DNA of 64,000 bases from an uncultured Stenotrophomonas sp. (GTDB taxonomy: Bacteria > Pseudomonadota > Gammaproteobacteria > Xanthomonadales > Xanthomonadaceae): the NCBI GenBank assembly GCA_900078405.1, contig FLTS01000001.1, forward strand, positions 930,001-994,000, given 5' to 3'. The translations under genes were made by a program, and so were the position numbers. Under the pieces are notes generated by a model. It saw only the letters and a list, made by a program, of their open reading frames with translations, did not search any database and had not been told where the DNA came from. Below, piece by piece: positions 22,800-32,005 of the stretch. How positions within the stretch are numbered: position 1 is the stretch's first letter; the number at the start of each line of letters is the position of its first letter.

Positions 22800-23746
22800 T
22801 CGGTGCGCACGGCGTTGGCGATGCCGTGCGGCACGTGGCCGGCGGCGACGCTGTGGTGCTGGCGGGCGCTGTCGATGTTGTGCTGGGAATCGTCGAAGAA
22901 GATATCCGCGCCGAATGCCTCCAGGAACGGCCCCTTGTGGCGGCCACCGAGGAACAACGCTTCATCCAGACGCACGCCCCACTCGCGCAAAGTCCGGATT
23001 ACCCGTTCGTGCGCCGGCGCCGAGCGCGCGGTGACCAGCGCGGTGCGGATCGGCGCCTGCTCACCGGCCGGGAACGCCGCCTGCAGGGCATGCAGCGCCG
23101 ACAGGAAATTGCGGAACGGCCCGCCGCTGAGCGGCTCGTGCGCGCGCTCGCGCTCGTGGCGGCCGAACGCTTCCACGCCCTGCTCGCGCGAGATGCGCTC
23201 GCTCTCGTCGCCGAAGATCACCGCATCGCCATCGAAGGCGATGCGCAACTGCCCTGCCGGGTGCCCGGTATCGGTGGGGGTGACGGACACGTCGGTGCCG
23301 CTGCGCGGCAGGATCGTTGCCGCGGCGATGCCATGCACCAGTGCACGCCGCACCGATTCGGGGTTGGCCGACAGGAACAGGTCGGTGCCGAACGGCTTGA
23401 CGTAGGGCCAGGTCGGCTCGCCGGCGGTGAAGGTGGCGCGGACGATTCCCAGGTCGTGGTGCTGGATGGAATTGAAGATGCGCAGGCCGGTGTCGGCCGA
23501 GTTGCGCGAGAGCAGGATCACCTCCACCCGCGGGTCCTCGGCGCTGGTGCCCTGGTTCAGCGCCAGCAGCTTGCGCACCACCGGGAACGCCACGCCGGGC
23601 CTGAGCACATCGTCCTCGTGTTCGCGCTGATAGGCGGCGTAGGCCTCCAGACCTTGCTGCTCGAACAGCGCATGGCCTTCTTCGAGGTCGAACAAGGCAC
23701 GCGAGGTCACCGCGACGGTGAGCAGCCGGGGAGTGTTGTCACCCAT
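22796..23746 (-). CDS. cytosolic-type 5'-nucleotidase (NT5C1-like)
   Basis: A 316-residue protein of the family related to eukaryotic cytosolic 5'-nucleotidase I. Conserved segments are LTVAVTSRALFDLEEGHALFE at the N-terminus, VILLSRNSADTGLRIFNSI, the acidic RIAFDGDAVIFGDESE and the C-terminal FFDDSQHNIDSA. It probably dephosphorylates nucleoside monophosphates; the substrate cannot be told. It is translationally coupled to the spermidine-synthase-like gene. Confidence 0.88.
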   Translation of the reverse strand: MGDNTPRLLTVAVTSRALFDLEEGHALFEQQGLEAYAAYQREHEDDVLRPGVAFPVVRKLLALNQGTSAEDPRVEVILLSRNSADTGLRIFNSIQHHDLGIVRATFTAGEPTWPYVKPFGTDLFLSANPESVRRALVHGIAAATILPRSGTDVSVTPTDTGHPAGQLRIAFDGDAVIFGDESERISREQGVEAFGRHERERAHEPLSGGPFRNFLSALHALQAAFPAGEQAPIRTALVTARSAPAHERVIRTLREWGVRLDEALFLGGRHKGPFLEAFGADIFFDDSQHNIDSARQHHSVAAGHVPHGIANAVRTE

Positions 23747-23840
23747 TGGAGGAGCCTGACGGGAATACCGGAGGGAGGGTTTGGAGTCTAACCGGAAGGT
23801 CTGGTGCTGCGGTTTTGTCGGGCTTTCGCCGCCATTGCCC

Positions 23841-24614
23841 TCAGAACTCGAACTGCTCGCTGAGGATGCGCTCTTCCAGGTTGTGTTCCGGGTCGAACAG
23901 CAGGGTCACTTGCCGCTGCCGCGATTCGCGGATGGTCACCTCCACCACGTCGCGGGTTTCGTGCGAATCGGCGGTGACGCTGACCGGACGCTTGTAGGGG
24001 TCGAGCACGCGGAAGCAGACCTCGGTGTCGGCCTTGAGGATGGCCCCGCGCCAGCGCCGCGGCCGGTATGGCGCCAGCGGCGTCAACGCGATGGTGTTCG
24101 AGCCCAGCGGCAGGATCGGCCCGCGCGCCGAGTAGTTGTAGGCCGTGCTGCCGGCCGGGGTGGACACCAGCACGCCGTCGCAGATCAGCTCCTCCACGCG
24201 CTGCTGGCCGTTGAGGTCGATGCCGATGTGCGCGGCCTGCCGCGTCTGCCGCAGCATCGATACGTCGTTGTAGGCCAGCGAGCCGGTGCTGGTGCCGGAC
24301 TCGGTCAAGGCGAGCATTTCCAGCGGCCGCAGGTGCGCCGGCTCGGCCAGCGCCAGGCGCTCGACCAGATCATCATCATCACGATAGTGATTCATCAGGA
24401 AGCCGACCGTGCCCAGCTTCATGCCGAATACCGGTTTGCCCTTGTCGCCGTGGCGATGCAGGGTCTGCAGCATGAAGCCGTCGCCGCCCAGCGGGCACAG
24501 CACGTCGGCAGCGTCCGGCTTGTGGTCGCCATAGCGCGCGGCCATCTGCACGCGAGCCTGTTGCGCGGCCTCGGTGTTGCTTGCGAGAAAGGCGATGCGG
24601 GGGGACATGGCCAT
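23841..24614 (-). CDS. nadK: NAD kinase
   Basis: A 257-residue NAD kinase, making NADP from NAD. The signature GGDG is in [13 protein letters not shown] (about residue 43), followed by NDVSM-type and [15 protein letters not shown] motifs. The start at 24614 ([12 protein letters not shown]) was chosen; ATG at 24608 is equally possible. A longer open frame from 24689 runs into the palindrome-rich gap and was rejected. It lies downstream of NAD-GDH but separated by 328 bp of repeats. Confidence 0.94.
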   Translation of the reverse strand: MAMSPRIAFLASNTEAAQQARVQMAARYGDHKPDAADVLCPLGGDGFMLQTLHRHGDKGKPVFGMKLGTVGFLMNHYRDDDDLVERLALAEPAHLRPLEMLALTESGTSTGSLAYNDVSMLRQTRQAAHIGIDLNGQQRVEELICDGVLVSTPAGSTAYNYSARGPILPLGSNTIALTPLAPYRPRRWRGAILKADTEVCFRVLDPYKRPVSVTADSHETRDVVEVTIRESRQRQVTLLFDPEHNLEERILSEQFEF

Positions 24615-24687
24615 CGTCGGTCGGGAGTGATTGCCGAGAATAACCCGCAATGGGCGATGCTGCCTTGGCCTTGCTGCCATTGCCTGC

Positions 24688-24759
24688 AAAACATCACGGC
24701 CAAGGCCACTCCCTCGGCATGCAATGCTTTGATGGGAGCAGCCTTGGCCGCGATGTTTT
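24688..24759. repeat. 72-bp inverted repeat upstream of nadK
   Basis: Arms of 19 bp, AAAACATCACGGCCAAGGC (24688-24706) and GCCTTGGCCGCGATGTTTT (24741-24759), pair with one mismatch around a 34-base loop. It lies about 75 bp upstream of the nadK start on the minus strand and so may affect its expression. It is unlike the other repeat families here. Confidence 0.7.
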
Positions 24760-24774
24760 CATTTCATCGGGCAA

Positions 24775-24795
24775 GTGCCGACCAACGGTCGGCAC
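24775..24795. repeat. short REP-like palindrome
   Basis: GTGCCGACC and GGTCGGCAC form a perfect 9-bp stem around AAC, followed by CCACC. This is the body of a palindrome common in Stenotrophomonas intergenic regions. A further hairpin, CCCCCTT and AAGGGGG, lies about 30 bp to the right. Confidence 0.6.
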
Positions 24796-24883
24796 CCACC
24801 GGCATCATTTCTGGAGCAAAGCCCCCCTTCTATCAAGGGGGACGCAGCGACAGCCAGGGGATAGGCAAGCCCGAAGGCGGTGC

Positions 24884-24954
24884 CGAACGTTTGCATTGCA
24901 AACGTTCGGGTCGGGCCTGCCTTGCAGGCCCGACCACGGGGCTCAGGCCCCGTG
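24884..24954 (-). terminator. three abutting hairpins at the end of NAD-GDH
   Basis: Read from the NAD-GDH gene: a 7-bp stem CACGGGG/CCCCGTG spanning its stop codon, then a 12-bp stem GGTCGGGCCTGC/GCAGGCCCGACC with a 3-base loop (24909-24935), then a 12-bp stem CGAACGTTTGCA/TGCAAACGTTCG around one base (24884-24908). No U-run follows, so this is a likely transcript 3' boundary rather than a textbook terminator. Confidence 0.6.
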
Positions 24955-27900
24955 CGCCGCCAACTGGCCCAGGCGCTGCACCGCGACCGAGACAGTCGGG
25001 TAGTCCAGCGTCTTCTGCTCGGCCAGTTCGGCCAGCATCGCCAAGGTGAAGCGCAGGCTGCTGTCATCACGGCCCAGCCATGCGGCCACCTTGGCCTCGG
25101 CGTTGCCACCCTTCACCGACAGCACCTGCCCGGTGAGGACGCGCTGATGCGCGGCCAGTTCGTCGCGCAGCACGCCACGAGCCACCGCATGCCAGCGGCC
25201 GTTGACCTCCAGCGTGTCGATCTGCTCGAACAGCCACGGCATCAGCAGCGCTTCGCCCAGGCGGAAGTGGACCTTGGACACGTCCACCGGCTTGAGCTTG
25301 CGGGTACGGGCCAGCTCGATGATGTCGAACGCCGGCTCCAGGAACTGCAGCTCGGACAGCTGTTGCGCCAGTGCCGCCGGCAGGCCCTTTTCCTTCCACT
25401 GCTTGACGCTGGCCTCGTAGGCCGGGCGCTGCGAATCCGGCAGCACGCCCGAGGCGACGCGGATGTCGTTGAACGGCCCCTGGTAGCGCTCGACCGCCGC
25501 GGTGATGCCAGGCATCGCGCCCGGACGGTTCAGCAGCCAGCGCACGAACGAACGCTGCAGCTTCCAGATCACCTCCAGCGCATCGACCTGCACCGCTTCG
25601 GGCAAGGTGCCGTCGAGTGCGTCGATCTGCGACCACAGCGCACGCGCGTCCAGCGTCTCGCGGCTGATGGTGTAGGCCTTGGCGACCTCGGCCACGCTGC
25701 GGCCGGTATCTTCCTGCATGCGCATCAGGAAGGTGGCGCCCATGCGGTTGATGGTCTGGTTGGTCACCGCGCTGGCGATGATCTCGCGCTTCAGGCGGTG
25801 GCCCTGCATGCTGTCGGCGTACTTCTTCTGCAGCGGCTGCGGGAAGTAGCGCAGCAGTTCCTTGGACAGGTACGGGTCCTCCGGGATATCCGACTCCAGC
25901 AGTTGCTGGAAGGCGACGATCTTGGAGTAGGACAACAGGATCGACAGTTCCGGACGGGTCAGGCCCTGGCCACGCAGCTTGCGCGCGGACAGCTCGGCGT
26001 CGGACGGCAGGAATTCGATCTGGCGATCGAGCAGGCCTTGCTGTTCCAGCGTGCGGATGAAGTGCTGCTTGGAGCCCAGGCGCTTGGCGCTCATCCGCTC
26101 CATCAGGCTCAGCGCCTGGTTCTGGCGGTAGTTGTCGTTGAGCACCAGCTCGGCCACTTCGTCGGTCATCGACGCCAGCAGCTTGTTGCGCTGATCGACG
26201 GTGAGCTTCCTGGCCCGCACCACGTCGTTGAGCAGGATCTTGATGTTGACTTCGTGGTCGGAGGTATCCACGCCGGCCGAGTTGTCGATGAAGTCGGTGT
26301 TGAGCAGCACGCCGACCTGCGCGGCCTCGATGCGGCCGAGCTGGGTCATGCCGAGGTTGCCGCCCTCGCCCACGATCTTGCAGCGCAGCTCGCCGCCGTT
26401 GACGCGCAGGCCGCTGTTGGCACGGTCGCCGACTTCGGCGTTGGTTTCGCTGGCGGCCTTGACATAGGTGCCGATGCCGCCGTTCCACAGCAGGTCCACC
26501 GGCGCCTTCAGCGCGGCGTTGATCAGGTCGGTGGGGGTCATCGCCTTGATGCCGGCGTCGATGCCCAGTGCTTCGCGCACCTGCGGGGTGATCTCGATCG
26601 ACTTCAGCGAGCGCGGGTAGATGCCGCCGCCCTTGCTGATGAGCTTGGCGTCGTAGTCCGCCCAGCTCGAACGCGGCACCTTGAACATGCGCGCGCGTTC
26701 CTTGAACGAGGTTGCCGCCACCGGGTTCGGGTCGAGGAAGATGTGGCGGTGGTCGAACGCACACACCAGGCGGGTGTGCTCGGACAGCAGCATGCCGTTG
26801 CCGAACACGTCGCCGGACATGTCGCCGATGCCCACCGCGGTGAAGTCCTCGGCCTGGCAGTTGCGGCCCAGCGCACGGAAGTGGCGCTTGACCGACTCCC
26901 ACGCGCCGCGCGCAGTGATGCCCATGCCCTTGTGGCTGTAGCCGACCGATCCACCCGAGGCAAAGGCGTCATCCAGCCAGAAACCATGCGCGGCGGCGAT
27001 GCCGTTGGCGATGTCGGAGAAGCTGGCCGTGCCCTTGTCGGCAGCGACAACCAGGTACGGGTCGTCACCGTCGTGGCGCACCACGCCCTGCGGCGGCACC
27101 AGCTTGTTGTTGACGATGTTGTCGGTGATGTCGAGCAGGCCGTTGATGAAGCGCTTGTAGCAGGCCACGCCCTCGGCGAACCACGCGTCACGGTCCAGCG
27201 ACGGGTCCGGCAGCTGCTTGGCGAAGAAGCCGCCCTTCGAGCCGACCGGCACGATGACGGTGTTCTTCACCATCTGCGCCTTGACCAGGCCCAGCACCTC
27301 GGTGCGGAAGTCCTCGCGGCGGTCCGACCAGCGCAGGCCGCCGCGCGCCACCGGGCCGAAACGCAGGTGGGTGCCTTCCACGCGCGGGCCGCATACCCAG
27401 ATTTCGCGGTACGGGCGCGGCTTGGGCAGGTCCGGCACCTTGGCCGCGTCCAGCTTGAAGCTGATGTAGTCGGCCGGGCCGCCGTCGGCGCGCACGCCGT
27501 CCTTGCGCGGCAGGTAGTAGCTGGTGCGCAGCGTGGCTTCGATCACGCCGATGAAGCTGCGCAGGATGCGGTCCTCGTCGAGGCTGGAAACACCGTCGAG
27601 CAGCTTGACCAGCGTTTCGTGCACCAGCGCCATGCGCGCATCGCGGTTGCCGGCGCGCGCCTTGACCACGCCGTCGAGCAGCTTGCCAGTGGCCGCGTCA
27701 TCGCCGGCCAGCGCCTTGAACTGCGCCAGCTGTGCGTCCTGCGTCGCCTTGTCGGCGGCCGGGGCCGGGTCGAAGCGGGCCTCGAACAGTTCGACAATCA
27801 GGCGCGCCAGCAACGGATAGCGGTTGAGGGTGCCTTCGACGTAGGCCTGCGAGAACGGCACGCCGATCTGCAGCAGGTACTTGCAGTAGCCGCGCAGTAC

Positions 27901-29922
27901 CGAAATCTGCTTCCAGTCCAGGCCGGCGGCCAGCACCAGGCGGTTGAAGCCGTCATTCTCTGCCTCGCCGTGCCAGACGCGGGCGAACGCATCGCTGAAG
28001 CCGGCGCTGGCAGCCGCCGCGTCAATCGCGCCGACGATCGATTCGACCTCGAAATCCTGCACGTAGACCGGTGCGTCGTCGACCACCAGGCGGTATGGGC
28101 GCTCGGCCATCACCCGCAGGCCCATGTTCTCCATCATCGGCAGCACGTCGGACAGCGGGATGTCCTTGAGCTGGCGGTACAGCTTCATGCGCAGGCCATC
28201 GACGCCGTCGCGGCGGGTCGGCTGCAGGCTCAGGCGCAGGTCGTCCGGGCCGGTCAACGCGTCGAGCTGGGCGACGTCGGCGGCGGCGATCTCGGCGGTG
28301 GAGTCCTCGATGTAGCCGGCCGGCAACGCCTTGCCGATGCGCGAAGCGATGCGCAGGCCTTCGCTTTCACCGTGGCTGGTGACCAGGGCTTCGCGCAGGT
28401 CGTCCTGCCAGTTGCGCAGCACGTGGGCGAGACGCTTTTCGAGGTTGTCGATGTCCAGGTCAAGGTTCTGCCCGGCCTTCGGGCGCACGATCAGGTGCAC
28501 CTGTGCCAGCGGCGAATCGCCCAGTACCACGCTGGAATCCACGTGTTCGCCCTGCAGCTCGTCGCGCAGCATACTTTCGATGCGCAGGCGCACGTCGGTG
28601 TTGAAGCGCTCGCGCGGCAGGAACACCAGCGCCGACAGGAAGCGGCTGAACTTGTCGCGGCGCAGGAACAGGCGGCTGCGCACGCGCTCCTGCAGGCCAA
28701 GCACGCCCATCGCGGTGCGGAACAGTTCGTCCTCGCTGGACTGGAACAGCTCCTCGCGCGGCAGCGACTCGAGGATGTGGCGCAGCGCCTTGCCGCTGTG
28801 GCTGGACGGGCTCAGGCCCGAACGCTTCATCACGTTCTCGTAGCGCAGGCGCACCAGCGGGATTTCCCACGGGCGGCGGTTGTAGGCGCTGGAAGTGAAC
28901 AGGCCGAGGAAGCGCTTCTCGCCGATGATCTTGCCCTTGGCGTCGAATTCCAGCACGCCGATGTAATCCATGTAGCCGCCGCGGTGGATGCGCGAACGGG
29001 CATTGGTCTTGGTCAGGATCAGCGCGTCGGCAAGGTTGCCGCTGGTGTTCAGGCCCTGCGCCGCCAGCCCCTTGACCGGGCGCGCGACGGAGGTGTCCTT
29101 GCCGCGCATCAGGCCCAGCCCGGTGCCGTTCTGCGCGACCAGCACTTCTTCCTTGCCCTGCTTCTCCACCTTGTATTCGCGGTAGCCGAAGAAGGTGAAG
29201 TGGTTGTCGGCGGCCCAGCGCAGGAATTCCTGCGCCTCGTCGCGCGCGTCGTTGCCCACCGGCAGCGGACGGCTGCCGAGGTCGTCGGCCAGCGCCAGCG
29301 CCTTGTCGCGCATCGGTGCCCAGTCCTTGACGATGGCACGCACGTCTTCCAGTGCGGCGGTGACGCGCTTGCCCACCGTCGCCAGCGCTTCGGCCGGCTG
29401 GCGGTCGATTTCCAGCAGCATCACCGACTCCGGGCTGCCCTCGCCCACGCCGGTCAGCTTGCCGGCCTTGTCGCGGGCGATGTCGAGCACCGGGTGACCC
29501 AGCACGTGCACGCCGATGCCCTGCTCGGCCAGCGCCAGCGACACGGTGTCCACCAGGAACGGCATGTCGTCGTTGACGATCTGCAGCACGGTGTGGCTGG
29601 ACTCCCAGCCATCGCCCTTCAGGGTCGGGTTGAACACGCGGACGTTGGCCTTGCCCGGCTTGCGCACGCGCACGAACTCCAGCATGCCAGCGGCCAGCGC
29701 CGCCCAGTCCTCGGTCGGATGCAGCCTGAATTCATCGCTCTCCATGCGGCGATAGAACGCCGAGGCGAATGCCTCCGCTTCGGCCCGGCCGGCGGCCGGG
29801 TATCGCGTTCGCAACGCTGCAAAAACCGGCTCCAGCGACAGACCGGCTTCGGAAACACTCGGCTTGGCAGCCGATTGGGATTTCGTTCTTGCGGATTTGG
29901 CAGCGTTTTTTTGCGGTTTCAT
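24943..29922 (-). CDS. gdhB: NAD-specific glutamate dehydrogenase, large (180-kDa) class
   Basis: A 1659-residue enzyme converting glutamate to 2-oxoglutarate and ammonia with NAD. The long N-terminal half holds ACT-like regulatory segments (DDMPFLVDTVSLALAEQGI at about residue 115). The catalytic core is at about 780-1280: GPVARGGLRWSDR, the AQMVKNTVIVPVGSKGGFF run with the substrate lysines, and VGIGDMSGDVFGNGML. The length and order match the GDH-180 class of Pseudomonas and Xanthomonas. A minus-strand TACAAT (29963-29958) about 36 bp before the start is a possible -10 box. Confidence 0.96.
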   Translation of the reverse strand: MKPQKNAAKSARTKSQSAAKPSVSEAGLSLEPVFAALRTRYPAAGRAEAEAFASAFYRRMESDEFRLHPTEDWAALAAGMLEFVRVRKPGKANVRVFNPTLKGDGWESSHTVLQIVNDDMPFLVDTVSLALAEQGIGVHVLGHPVLDIARDKAGKLTGVGEGSPESVMLLEIDRQPAEALATVGKRVTAALEDVRAIVKDWAPMRDKALALADDLGSRPLPVGNDARDEAQEFLRWAADNHFTFFGYREYKVEKQGKEEVLVAQNGTGLGLMRGKDTSVARPVKGLAAQGLNTSGNLADALILTKTNARSRIHRGGYMDYIGVLEFDAKGKIIGEKRFLGLFTSSAYNRRPWEIPLVRLRYENVMKRSGLSPSSHSGKALRHILESLPREELFQSSEDELFRTAMGVLGLQERVRSRLFLRRDKFSRFLSALVFLPRERFNTDVRLRIESMLRDELQGEHVDSSVVLGDSPLAQVHLIVRPKAGQNLDLDIDNLEKRLAHVLRNWQDDLREALVTSHGESEGLRIASRIGKALPAGYIEDSTAEIAAADVAQLDALTGPDDLRLSLQPTRRDGVDGLRMKLYRQLKDIPLSDVLPMMENMGLRVMAERPYRLVVDDAPVYVQDFEVESIVGAIDAAAASAGFSDAFARVWHGEAENDGFNRLVLAAGLDWKQISVLRGYCKYLLQIGVPFSQAYVEGTLNRYPLLARLIVELFEARFDPAPAADKATQDAQLAQFKALAGDDAATGKLLDGVVKARAGNRDARMALVHETLVKLLDGVSSLDEDRILRSFIGVIEATLRTSYYLPRKDGVRADGGPADYISFKLDAAKVPDLPKPRPYREIWVCGPRVEGTHLRFGPVARGGLRWSDRREDFRTEVLGLVKAQMVKNTVIVPVGSKGGFFAKQLPDPSLDRDAWFAEGVACYKRFINGLLDITDNIVNNKLVPPQGVVRHDGDDPYLVVAADKGTASFSDIANGIAAAHGFWLDDAFASGGSVGYSHKGMGITARGAWESVKRHFRALGRNCQAEDFTAVGIGDMSGDVFGNGMLLSEHTRLVCAFDHRHIFLDPNPVAATSFKERARMFKVPRSSWADYDAKLISKGGGIYPRSLKSIEITPQVREALGIDAGIKAMTPTDLINAALKAPVDLLWNGGIGTYVKAASETNAEVGDRANSGLRVNGGELRCKIVGEGGNLGMTQLGRIEAAQVGVLLNTDFIDNSAGVDTSDHEVNIKILLNDVVRARKLTVDQRNKLLASMTDEVAELVLNDNYRQNQALSLMERMSAKRLGSKQHFIRTLEQQGLLDRQIEFLPSDAELSARKLRGQGLTRPELSILLSYSKIVAFQQLLESDIPEDPYLSKELLRYFPQPLQKKYADSMQGHRLKREIIASAVTNQTINRMGATFLMRMQEDTGRSVAEVAKAYTISRETLDARALWSQIDALDGTLPEAVQVDALEVIWKLQRSFVRWLLNRPGAMPGITAAVERYQGPFNDIRVASGVLPDSQRPAYEASVKQWKEKGLPAALAQQLSELQFLEPAFDIIELARTRKLKPVDVSKVHFRLGEALLMPWLFEQIDTLEVNGRWHAVARGVLRDELAAHQRVLTGQVLSVKGGNAEAKVAAWLGRDDSSLRFTLAMLAELAEQKTLDYPTVSVAVQRLGQLAAHGA

Positions 29923-30123
29923 GATTGAGCTTCAGTGATGCTCCAGGGGAGGCCGAAATTGTATCCCCCGCAATCACCACGGCATTGCTGCAAGGCCGCA
30001 ATGCAGGCCATGGAATCATGCCAAAAACACATACAACCAAATGTTTTCATTGAATATTTTTCACTGGAAAACATTTTCCCGCCACGCGGCTGCATTACCG
30101 CCGAAGCCGCGTTTTCGCGCTGC

Positions 30124-30155
30124 TTTACCAATTTTGAACTGGACGGTATAGTCCA
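30124..30155 (+). promoter_or_regulatory. promoter and probable TetR operator
   Basis: A -35-like TTTACC (30124-30129) and -10-like TATAGT (30147-30152) are 17 bp apart. The -10 box lies inside an inverted repeat TGGAC-GGTATA-GTCCA (30140-30155). This is the size and style of a TetR-family operator and would allow autorepression. The start codon follows at 30160, so the transcript may have almost no leader. Confidence 0.6.
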
Positions 30156-30159
30156 ATCC

Positions 30160-30798
30160 ATGCCTGCCGAGACCTCCGATTCCGCACCCGCAGAGGCACG
30201 CGACCAGCGCGTGTTCGACACCGTGCGCGAACTGCTGGCAGTGCACGGCATGCACCTGAGCATGGACGCGGTGGCCGCGCACGTGGGCTGTTCCAAGCAG
30301 ACCCTCTACAGCCGCTACGGCAGCAAGCGCGAACTGCTCGGCCAGGTCGTGCGGCAGAGCGTCTCGGCTGCCGCCGCGCCATTGGCCAGCGGCGACGAAC
30401 GCCCGCTGCGCGAGGTCCTGCTGGATTTCGCGCTGCGTTATCTGGAACACCGCAACCAGCCCCGCAACCGCCAGACTGCGCAGCTGATCGCCACCGGCAC
30501 CGCCGAGTTCCGCGAAGAAGCCCGCTTGCTGTACCAGGGCGGGGCCGAGGCTCTGCGCGGGCAGCTGGCTGAATGGATGCGAACCGAGATGGCGCGTGGG
30601 CGCATCATCCATGACGATCCGCATTTCATCGCCGAGATGCTGATCAGCATGATTGCCGGTCAGGATTTCGAACGCCAACGTTTCCATGCCCCCCACCGCG
30701 ACGATCCGAAGCAGCGCCGCCGCTGGGCCGAATTCGCCATCGATGCCTTCCTGCGTGCCTTTCCGGCACCGCCGGCCGGCATCCCCGGCACCCGCTGA
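30160..30798 (+). CDS. TetR/AcrR-family regulator of the adjacent RND pump
   Basis: A 212-residue regulator with an N-terminal TetR helix-turn-helix (LSMDAVAAHVGCSKQTLYSRYGSKRELL, about residues 37-64) and an AcrR-like C-terminal ligand domain ending in a Pro-rich tail. ATG at 30160 was chosen because it sits just after a strong promoter/operator; the longer open frame from 29935 crosses that promoter. It is followed 22 bp later by the adaptor and pump genes on the same strand, so it probably represses its own operon. The order regulator-adaptor-pump on one strand differs from the divergent smeT-smeDEF layout. Confidence 0.88.
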   Translation: MPAETSDSAPAEARDQRVFDTVRELLAVHGMHLSMDAVAAHVGCSKQTLYSRYGSKRELLGQVVRQSVSAAAAPLASGDERPLREVLLDFALRYLEHRNQPRNRQTAQLIATGTAEFREEARLLYQGGAEALRGQLAEWMRTEMARGRIIHDDPHFIAEMLISMIAGQDFERQRFHAPHRDDPKQRRRWAEFAIDAFLRAFPAPPAGIPGTR

Positions 30799-30820
30799 AC
30801 AATCTCCCGGAGCTCCCCCG

Positions 30821-31993
30821 ATGACCTCTCCGCTGCGCATCCTTGCCCTCGCCGGCGCCATGACCCTGGGCCTGGCCGCCTGCAAAAACCAACAGGAACA
30901 GCAGGCCCCGCCCCCGCCGGAGGTCGGCGTCATCGAGGCCAAGCCGCAGGCGCTGCCGTTGCAGCGCGAGCTGGTCGGGCGCCTGTCGCCGTTCCGCTCC
31001 GCCGACGTGCGTGCCCGTGTTTCCGGCGTGCTGCTCGAGCGTATCTACGAGGAAGGCAGCAGCGTCAAGGAAGGCCAGGCACTGTTCCGGATCGACCCGG
31101 CGCCGCTGCGTGCTTCACTGGCCTCGGCCGAAGCCGCGCTGGCCTCGGCCCGCGCCACCCACACCAACGCCAGAGCCACCGCCGAACGCGCCCGCACACT
31201 GGCGCCGCAGAACTACGTGTCGCGCTCGGACCTGGACAATGCCGAGGCCGCCGAGCGCAGCGCCGCCGCCGCGGTGCAGCAGGCGCAGGCGGCGGTCACC
31301 AGTGCCCGTATCAACCTCGGCTACGCCAACGTCACCGCGCCAATCGCCGGGCTGGCCGGCAAGCAGCAGGTGACCGAGGGCGCGCTGGTCGGCCAGAACG
31401 AAGCCACCCTGCTGACCACCATCGACCAGATCGACCCGCTGTACGTCAACTTCTCGATGACCGCCGACGAACTGAGCGGGCTGCGCGCCGCGCAGGACAA
31501 GGGCACGGTGGCGCTGGCCGGCGACGGCAAGACCACGGTGCAGGTCAACCTCCCCGACGGCACCCGGTACGCGCACGAGGGCACGCTGGACTTCTCGGCG
31601 ACCACCGTTGACCCGGCCACCGGCACGGTGTCGCTGCGTGCACAGCTGCCCAACCCGGAGCACATCCTGCTGCCCGGCTCGTTCGTCAGCTTCAAGGCCA
31701 ATCTCGGCCAGCGCAACAACGCCTTCCTGGTGCCGCAGCAGGCGGTGCAGCGCGACGCGCAGGGCGGCTACGCACTGGTGGTCGGCAAGGACGGCAAGGT
31801 TGTGCGCAAGGACCTGGTGCTGGACGGCCAGCAGGGCGGCAACTGGCTGGTGTCGGCCGGGCTGGAGGCCGGCGACCAGGTGATCGCCTCGGGCCTGCAG
31901 AAGGTCAAGCCGGGCGAGCCGGCCAAGCCGACACCGTGGCAGCCGGCCACGGCCAAGCCCGCAGCCGCCCCGGCGCAGCCGCAGCAGGACTGA
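30821..31993 (+). CDS. RND efflux periplasmic adaptor lipoprotein (AcrA/MexA type)
   Basis: A 390-residue membrane fusion protein. A lipoprotein signal ends in LGLAAC with Cys21 the lipidated residue. Then come a beta-barrel/lipoyl part (LVGRLSPFRSADVRARVSG), an alpha-helical hairpin of Ala/Glu/Arg heptads (about 100-165), the second lipoyl half (GYANVTAPIAGLAGKQQVTEG) and a C-terminal Pro/Ala tail. It links the inner-membrane pump to an outer-membrane channel. GGAG lies eight bases before the ATG. It ends 12 bp before the pump gene. Confidence 0.94.
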   Translation: MTSPLRILALAGAMTLGLAACKNQQEQQAPPPPEVGVIEAKPQALPLQRELVGRLSPFRSADVRARVSGVLLERIYEEGSSVKEGQALFRIDPAPLRASLASAEAALASARATHTNARATAERARTLAPQNYVSRSDLDNAEAAERSAAAAVQQAQAAVTSARINLGYANVTAPIAGLAGKQQVTEGALVGQNEATLLTTIDQIDPLYVNFSMTADELSGLRAAQDKGTVALAGDGKTTVQVNLPDGTRYAHEGTLDFSATTVDPATGTVSLRAQLPNPEHILLPGSFVSFKANLGQRNNAFLVPQQAVQRDAQGGYALVVGKDGKVVRKDLVLDGQQGGNWLVSAGLEAGDQVIASGLQKVKPGEPAKPTPWQPATAKPAAAPAQPQQD

Positions 31994-32005
31994 CGGAGCC
32001 TCCCC

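Noticed and set aside
24880..29928. A 1682-codon plus-strand open frame opposite NAD-GDH
   Set aside because: It mirrors the real gene almost exactly; in GC-rich DNA a well-used codon pattern keeps the opposite frame open. Its product is rich in His, Arg, Gln and Ala with no domain pattern.
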